Shown piece by piece: positions 59,467-64,000 of a DNA stretch of 64,000 bases. Each line of letters begins with the position of its first letter. Within the stretch, counting starts at the first letter, position 1. The notes under the pieces were generated by a model that was given only the letters and a program-made list of their open reading frames with translations, made no database searches and was not told the DNA's origin. Source of the stretch: UBA1568 sp964488025 (GTDB lineage: Bacteria > Patescibacteriota > Minisyncoccia > Moranbacterales > UBA1568); the NCBI GenBank assembly GCA_964488025.1, contig CAZATJ010000001.1:1-64000 (forward strand), given 5' to 3'. A program made the position numbers and the translations under genes.

Positions 59467-60309
59467 TTACAATGCTATTTTAGCATGATTCCTGCTTCCA
59501 AACCATACGTAAAGCCAAATACCAGAAGCAACTAGAAGAAGTGAGAAAATCTGGGCACGCGTCAGTATTCCAAACACGAGTGCCAACCCTTGATCCGGTT
59601 CACGAACATATTCAAGAAAAAAGCGGATTACCCCATATCCCATAAAAAACCAGGCTGAAATCCGTCCTGGTACAGAGGTAAACCGACGAACAAAAATGAG
59701 AAAACTAAAAAGAAACACCCCTTCACCTAACGCCTCATACAGGGCCGACGGATGGCGGAGAGTTTTTTCTCCATAAAAATCCAAAAAATACATACCAAAT
59801 GGGGAGGTGGTCACCCGACCATAAAGCTCGAGAGTCAGAAAATTCCCTAGTCTTCCGAACAGAAGCGCCGGTGGAGTAGAAAGGGCAACGAGATCAGCTA
59901 TCGATAGGAAATCCATCTGTCTCTTCCGTACGAAAAAAAAGAGTGCCAGAATAACCCCCGTAAGCCCTCCGTAAAAACTCATTCCCGAGATGCCAGACCA
60001 GACTCCGGTGGCCGTATCATAAGGAAGGAAGAACCCTATAGGATCCGCCAGAAAAATATCCGGCCGATACAGGAGAGCATACCCCAAATGCCCGCCAATA
60101 AATGCCCAAAGAAAAAGAACCAGAAAGAGGTCAAAAAGAACTTCCTTTGAGAGAGGGCTTCCGAGTTTTTTTCCAAAATACCAAGCACAGAGCAGTGATA
60201 TGAAAAAACCCATAAGCCAGCAAAGAGCATACCAGCGCACAGAAAAAAAACCGACCGTAAAAACAATCGGGCTAATCTGCTCTGGAATGTGTTGCCACCA
60301 CTCAATCAT
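59467..60309 (-). CDS. lgt: Prolipoprotein diacylglyceryl transferase
   Basis: 280 residues, about seven membrane segments. Lgt moves diacylglycerol from phosphatidylglycerol to the lipobox Cys of prolipoproteins. GRLGNFLTLELYGRVT is the Lgt signature, with FLTLE in place of the usual FINGE. HPSALYEALGEG is the second conserved part, and RPGRISAWFFMGYGVIRFFLEYVREPD (split here as VPGRISAWFFMGYG and RFFLEYVREPDQG) the third. Last gene of the mnmA-mutY-AI-2E-lgt series. Confidence 0.94.
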   Translation of the reverse strand: MIEWWQHIPEQISPIVFTVGFFSVRWYALCWLMGFFISLLCAWYFGKKLGSPLSKEVLFDLFLVLFLWAFIGGHLGYALLYRPDIFLADPIGFFLPYDTATGVWSGISGMSFYGGLTGVILALFFFVRKRQMDFLSIADLVALSTPPALLFGRLGNFLTLELYGRVTTSPFGMYFLDFYGEKTLRHPSALYEALGEGVFLFSFLIFVRRFTSVPGRISAWFFMGYGVIRFFLEYVREPDQGLALVFGILTRAQIFSLLLVASGIWLYVWFGSRNHAKIAL

Positions 60310-60315
60310 ACCCGC

Positions 60316-61374
60316 CTACTCATTGTATTCTTTCAACTGGTCGCGGAACTCGATGCTGTAAATCTCAGAGAGCGCCATGAAAAGAGAGACGATGATCGGC
60401 CCGATGATGAATCCCGGCAAACCGAACAGCGACAAGCCGCCGATGGTCGCGAAAAAGACGACCAGCGGGTGCATCTGGGTGTCTCGCCCCACCAGCTTGG
60501 GACGAAGAATATTATCAATGACCGAGATGATACCGAAACCGACCGCGAGTACGAATACGCCCTGCCAGAGGTGACCGAGAAACAGCAGGATCAGGCCGGC
60601 GGGCAGCCAGATGATGCCGGTTCCGAAGGTGGGTACGACTGAGAGCACCACCATGACAATCCCCCAGATGGCCGGCGAGGGCACTCCGGCAATCCAGAAG
60701 GCGAGTCCGCCCAAGAGACCCTGAATGACACCGACCACGATCGTGCCCTTGAGCGTCGCCCGGCTGATCGAGATGAATTTCTCGACCAACAGCTTGTCAT
60801 GTTCGTTCTTGAGCGGTGAAAGCTCCATAAGCGAACGAAGCGTCTTCTTGCCGTCGATTAGGAAATAGAACAGGGTAAAAAACATGATGAACACCCAGAA
60901 GATGAAATGGGTGATTCCCTGATACGCTGCCTGGAGCACCCCCAGAGCATTCTGGCTCAGCTCTTTGATGTCAGTCACGATGCGCTCCTGATCGAAAGCA
61001 GCCGTATCGAGAAAGACATTGACATAGGGGATGTCATGCACGGCGGAGAGCGTCTTCTCGATCACTGACTGGAGCGTCGATTCCTGGGTAATCGTCTGAT
61101 AGAGATTGCTCGCCTCGCTGATGGCCAGGCTCAAAACGAGAAACAATGGTGTCACGATGATCACAATCACCAAGAAACAGGTCAGGAAAGCGCTCACGCC
61201 TCGGGCACCGTGAAACAGGCGTTCCAAGAAATGATAGGGTCGCTTGAACAGGGCGGTCAGGATAGCTGCCGCCACGATAGCCGTCAAAAACGGCTGAAAG
61301 ATGAAAAAAACAGCCACCCCGACCGAGAGGAAGAGGAGGAAGAAAAAAGAGACATTGAGTGATTTGAGCTGCAT
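60316..61374 (-). CDS. AI-2E family membrane protein, copy 2
   Basis: 352 residues with seven to eight membrane segments, related to 28045-29070. PTFGTGIIWLPAGLILLFLG and GLSLFGLPGFIIGPIIVSLF are the signature parts of the family. A large soluble loop lies between helices 2 and 3. Transport substrate unknown. It lies 6 bases before lgt and 15 after mutY. DNA here is more GC-rich in codon third positions than the neighbours. Confidence 0.88.
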   Translation of the reverse strand: MQLKSLNVSFFFLLFLSVGVAVFFIFQPFLTAIVAAAILTALFKRPYHFLERLFHGARGVSAFLTCFLVIVIIVTPLFLVLSLAISEASNLYQTITQESTLQSVIEKTLSAVHDIPYVNVFLDTAAFDQERIVTDIKELSQNALGVLQAAYQGITHFIFWVFIMFFTLFYFLIDGKKTLRSLMELSPLKNEHDKLLVEKFISISRATLKGTIVVGVIQGLLGGLAFWIAGVPSPAIWGIVMVVLSVVPTFGTGIIWLPAGLILLFLGHLWQGVFVLAVGFGIISVIDNILRPKLVGRDTQMHPLVVFFATIGGLSLFGLPGFIIGPIIVSLFMALSEIYSIEFRDQLKEYNE

Positions 61375-61389
61375 ATTCTTGAAGAACTC

Positions 61390-62418
61390 CTAATGACTAA
61401 ACTCTAAACCCTGCTTTTCATTATACTCCGTTACTGCATTTTTCGAAAATACCCCGAATGGCGGTTCTCCAAGGAGGATCTGGGCATGAACGAAAAGCAC
61501 GGATTTGCCCGCCGCCAAAAGCTTCCGGTGCGGTGGCCGGATTGAAAGTATCAAGCCATATTTTTCCTGAAAATATTGCTTGATACCAGCACGAGTGTTA
61601 TAGCCGCTTGGCAAAATAAACGGCAAAAAATCTCTCTCGCTTGAGGAATAGTATTTCTTATGGTTTTCATGAAGAAAAAGATATACCTGCGCCTCTCGCC
61701 AGCTCTGCTTCTTATTTTCTGTTTTCTGCCACTTGTTTTTTGTTGACTGTTTTTTGTTGACTGTTGACCGTTCCTGACGCCCCCGCTCCCCATAATACAC
61801 GCAGCGCGTTTTCAGTGAACAAGCCTCACACTTCGGTCGCGCCACACACAGCGCGCTCCCAAAGTCCATCAGTGCCGCGTTCATCTCCTTCTTTGGCGTG
61901 CTAAATTTATTCTCCCAAAAATTTTCATCCGCTACCAAATGTTTGCCACCCAAAAAAAATCGGCCGATAACCCGTTTCAGATTGGTATCCCACGCCAAAT
62001 GGTTCTCTTCGAAGGCGAAGCTCATAATGGCCGCCGCGGTGTATGGTCCGACCCCCGGTAATGTTTCCAGCGCTTTCTTGTCGCGCGGAAATTTTCCGTC
62101 ATATTCGCGCACGACCATCTGCGCGGCCTGGAGCATGTTGCGTCCGCGCGCGTAGTAACCCAGTCCCTCATAGTACGGCAGAAATTCTTCCCAGGATGCC
62201 AGAGCCAAGCTCTCTACCGTCGGAAAACGTTTCAAAAAATTCTTGTAAAATCCAATCACCCGCGCTACCTGTGTCTGTTGCAACATGATCTCCGATACCC
62301 ACACCTCATAAGCGGTAATACCCTTTTTCCTCCACGGTAACTGTTCCCGACTTGCTTTACGGAAAAAGTCATTGAGTCGGCTTTCGAAGAATTGGATTTT
62401 CTCTTTGCGGATTGGCAT
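61390..62418 (-). CDS. mutY: A/G-specific adenine DNA glycosylase
   Basis: 342 residues. MutY removes adenine opposite 8-oxoguanine. Catalytic Glu43 is in VSEIMLQQTQVARV, the helix-hairpin-helix is LPGVGPYTAAAI, and Asp144 is in AWDTNLKRVIGRF. The iron-sulfur cysteines are C191, C197, C200 and C206, spaced 5-2-5 instead of the common 6-2-5. Residues about 217-240 are a lysine/asparagine-rich insert (NKKQSTKNKWQKTENKKQSW) coded by CAACAAAAAACAG words, between the cluster and the NUDIX-like C-domain. It starts 4 bases after mnmA. Confidence 0.93.
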   Translation of the reverse strand: MPIRKEKIQFFESRLNDFFRKASREQLPWRKKGITAYEVWVSEIMLQQTQVARVIGFYKNFLKRFPTVESLALASWEEFLPYYEGLGYYARGRNMLQAAQMVVREYDGKFPRDKKALETLPGVGPYTAAAIMSFAFEENHLAWDTNLKRVIGRFFLGGKHLVADENFWENKFSTPKKEMNAALMDFGSALCVARPKCEACSLKTRCVYYGERGRQERSTVNKKQSTKNKWQKTENKKQSWREAQVYLFLHENHKKYYSSSERDFLPFILPSGYNTRAGIKQYFQEKYGLILSIRPPHRKLLAAGKSVLFVHAQILLGEPPFGVFSKNAVTEYNEKQGLEFSH

Positions 62419-62421
62419 ACT

Positions 62422-63480
62422 CTATGATTGTATCACCCCGCCGCCCAAACAGACGTCGCCGTCGTAGAATACGGCAAACTGACCCTCGGCAACGCCTGGG
62501 TCTTTTTCTTTGAGCACCACTTTTACCGTGCTGTCCTTCAGGTACTCCACGGCCGCCGGATACATTTTGGCACCATGACGAATTTTCACTTGAAGACCCG
62601 ATTTCTCAGGAGCCTTACCGGCAATCCAATTTACTGACCCAACCCCAAACGTGTCGCGAGCGGTCAATTCATGGTGCGCTCCATGAGAGATGAAAACCTT
62701 ATTGGTCGACGCATCCTTTTTCACCACATACCATGGCCCACCCGGCAATCTGATGCCCCGCCGCTGCCCGACCGTGAAATACCAGAACCCGTCGTGCTCG
62801 CCCAAAACCTTTCCACTTTCATACTCGATCAATTTTCCCGGATTTTTCCCCAGATGATACTCGAGGAATTTATCGAAAGGAATTTTCCCCAGGAAACAGA
62901 TTCCCTGACTATCTTTACGCTGGGCGTTGGGCAAGTCGTATTTCTTAGCCAGTTTCCGCACTTTGCTTTTTTCCAGTTGCCCAATCGGAAATATGGCTCG
63001 ACTGACTTGTTCTTGCGACAACTGGGACAGAAAATAGGTCTGGTCTTTAACCGGGTCCGGCGACATCTTGAGGAAGGTTTTTCCGCCTTGTACCCCTGTC
63101 CAAGCGTAGTGACCGGTGGCAATCTTGTCATAGCCTTTACCGGCGATAAAATCATAAAACGCACCAAACTTGATCCGAGCATTGCAAAGCATATCAGGGT
63201 TCGGTGTCCGACCTTCTTTTACTTCGTTTACCGTATACGCTACTACCCGTTCCCAATATTCTTTCTGAAACGGCACGATTTCCAACGGGACGCTCGCCTG
63301 CTCGCACACCGCCCGCACATAGACCAAATCATCCTCCCAGGGACACTCGCCCAGAAAAGAAAGTTCGTCTTCCAACCAGATTTTCAAGTAAAAAGCCGTG
63401 AGCTCATGCCCCTCATCCTTGAGAAGTCGTAGCGCCACCGAACTGTCTACCCCGCCCGATACCAAGACCGCTATCTTCAT
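62422..63480 (-). CDS. mnmA: tRNA 2-thiouridylase MnmA
   Basis: 352 residues. MnmA thiolates uridine 34 of tRNA-Lys, -Glu and -Gln using ATP and a persulfide. The PP-loop SGGVDSS is at 8-14, catalytic Cys99 in NPDMLCNARIKFG, and Cys195 in SQGICFLG. GHYAW and FYDFIAGKGYDKIATGHY fit the family. First gene of the operon, with the pyrD-like gene divergent. Confidence 0.97.
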   Translation of the reverse strand: MKIAVLVSGGVDSSVALRLLKDEGHELTAFYLKIWLEDELSFLGECPWEDDLVYVRAVCEQASVPLEIVPFQKEYWERVVAYTVNEVKEGRTPNPDMLCNARIKFGAFYDFIAGKGYDKIATGHYAWTGVQGGKTFLKMSPDPVKDQTYFLSQLSQEQVSRAIFPIGQLEKSKVRKLAKKYDLPNAQRKDSQGICFLGKIPFDKFLEYHLGKNPGKLIEYESGKVLGEHDGFWYFTVGQRRGIRLPGGPWYVVKKDASTNKVFISHGAHHELTARDTFGVGSVNWIAGKAPEKSGLQVKIRHGAKMYPAAVEYLKDSTVKVVLKEKDPGVAEGQFAVFYDGDVCLGGGVIQS

Positions 63481-63559
63481 AGTATGAACCCTTAAGTTAT
63501 CCTCAAGAATACGCTCTTTTTCGAAAAATGAAAAGGGTCACATGTTCTTCGGGGCTTGA

Positions 63560-63587
63560 TTGACTAAATAAGAAAACCTGATAGGCT
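63560..63587 (+). promoter_or_regulatory. Promoter of the pyrD-like gene
   Basis: TTGACT (63560-63565), 16-bp spacer, TAGGCT (63582-63587). Confidence 0.6.
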
Positions 63588-63646
63588 ACCCTCAATCCCC
63601 CGTCTGGCGGATTATCCTCTTTAACAACAGTTGGAAGGAATAACCG

Positions 63647-64000
63647 ATGAACCCGCAAGCATTCTTCTTTGGCAATGGCGGTGGAACCTGCAAAACCCTG
63701 GACGACGTCAAGAGACTGACCCGCACCCCATTGTCCCACATCGAAGTTGGCACCATCACCGTCAAGAATCGCCCAGGCAATACCGGCGATGTGTTCTATG
63801 TCGACGCCAACGGCACTACCTGGAACGCCATCGGCATGACCAATGGCGGCACCGAGTACTACCGACGAGTCCTCCCCGAGATGGTTGCCGTCGCACAAGC
63901 TGCCGGCAAAGAGCTCATCGCGAACATCGCGCCGATCGATCCGGGTGACACGGAAAAGCTCTGCGAACTCTGTCATGATGCCAGTGTCCGCTTCATCACC
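63647..64000 (+). CDS. pyrD: Dihydroorotate dehydrogenase-like protein, truncated at window end
   Basis: 118 codons to the window edge, preceded by GGAAGGAA. WNAIGMTNGGTEYYRRVLPE resembles the N.iGl.N.G motif of class 1 dihydroorotate dehydrogenases, with KELIANIAPIDPGD as the next strand. It would oxidise dihydroorotate in pyrimidine synthesis using FMN. The first ~55 residues carry VGTITVKNRPGN, the usual substrate-side strand. Only the N-terminal third is visible, so the family is likely and the exact function less so. Confidence 0.75.
   Translation, partial: MNPQAFFFGNGGGTCKTLDDVKRLTRTPLSHIEVGTITVKNRPGNTGDVFYVDANGTTWNAIGMTNGGTEYYRRVLPEMVAVAQAAGKELIANIAPIDPGDTEKLCELCHDASVRFIT

Noticed and set aside
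63503..63976. Long minus-strand frame at the right edge
   Set aside because: It is the shadow of the plus-strand pyrD-like gene, which has a promoter, a ribosome site and family motifs.

Overview
The window looks like a piece of a Patescibacteria (CPR) genome, most likely from the Parcubacteria side. The reasons are dense and mostly minus-strand housekeeping genes, many start codons without a Shine-Dalgarno (SD) sequence, small stand-alone GIY-YIG nucleases, a very repetitive secreted surface protein, VanZ and AI-2E type membrane proteins, and many short low-complexity or palindromic repeats. The phylum is an inference; there is no rRNA here to prove it. The sequence is a scaffold: two 100-N runs (15255-15354 in leuS, 30630-30729 in glyS) are gap placeholders.

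Layout. 1-3581: N-terminal 1193 residues of a huge secreted repeat protein (minus). 3638-5700: a membrane-anchored protein and manC. 6065-8450: parB, parA, a GIY-YIG gene and tRNA-Leu(CAA). 8479-16950: folD, uppP, an exonuclease, glmS, a nucleotidyltransferase, leuS and a response regulator. 17090-23460: complete F1Fo ATP synthase operon atpBEFHAGDC with its own promoter. 23729-33633: tatD, metG, rsmI, an AI-2E family protein, an M16 protease, glyS and tgt, with two small divergent membrane-protein genes at 26838 and 32046. 33752-42143: a DUF11-like surface protein, then a T-box-led operon ileS, NUDIX, caspase-like protein, recO. 42352-50235: a PAS fragment, a lytic transglycosylase-like protein, a phosphatase, argS, trhO and three separately transcribed genes, one a HhH-GPD glycosylase. 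50407-52885 (plus): smpB, GIY-YIG, ssrA (tmRNA), infC, rpmI, rplT. 52917-63480 (minus): cell-envelope and RNA-modification genes ending with lgt, an AI-2E protein, mutY and mnmA. 63647-64000: start of a dihydroorotate dehydrogenase-like gene.

The most interesting signal is a family of 30-45 bp GC-rich palindromes. They lie between genes (33677, 35716, 42236, 51150, 51192), split a copy of the 5' end of tRNA-Leu (8051), and lie in frame inside conserved proteins (glmS 12524; tatD 24742 and 24537; a small coiled-coil gene 24109), where they add short peptides. This resembles the Rickettsia palindromic elements. Other points worth a second look are an apparent ultrashort-stem-I T-box with a transcription terminator before ileS, a 9-bp word repeat shared by the ileS and infC leaders, a 21-bp motif shared by the metG and glyS upstream regions, and a set of genes with strong promoters, SD sites and terminators placed among SD-less housekeeping genes.
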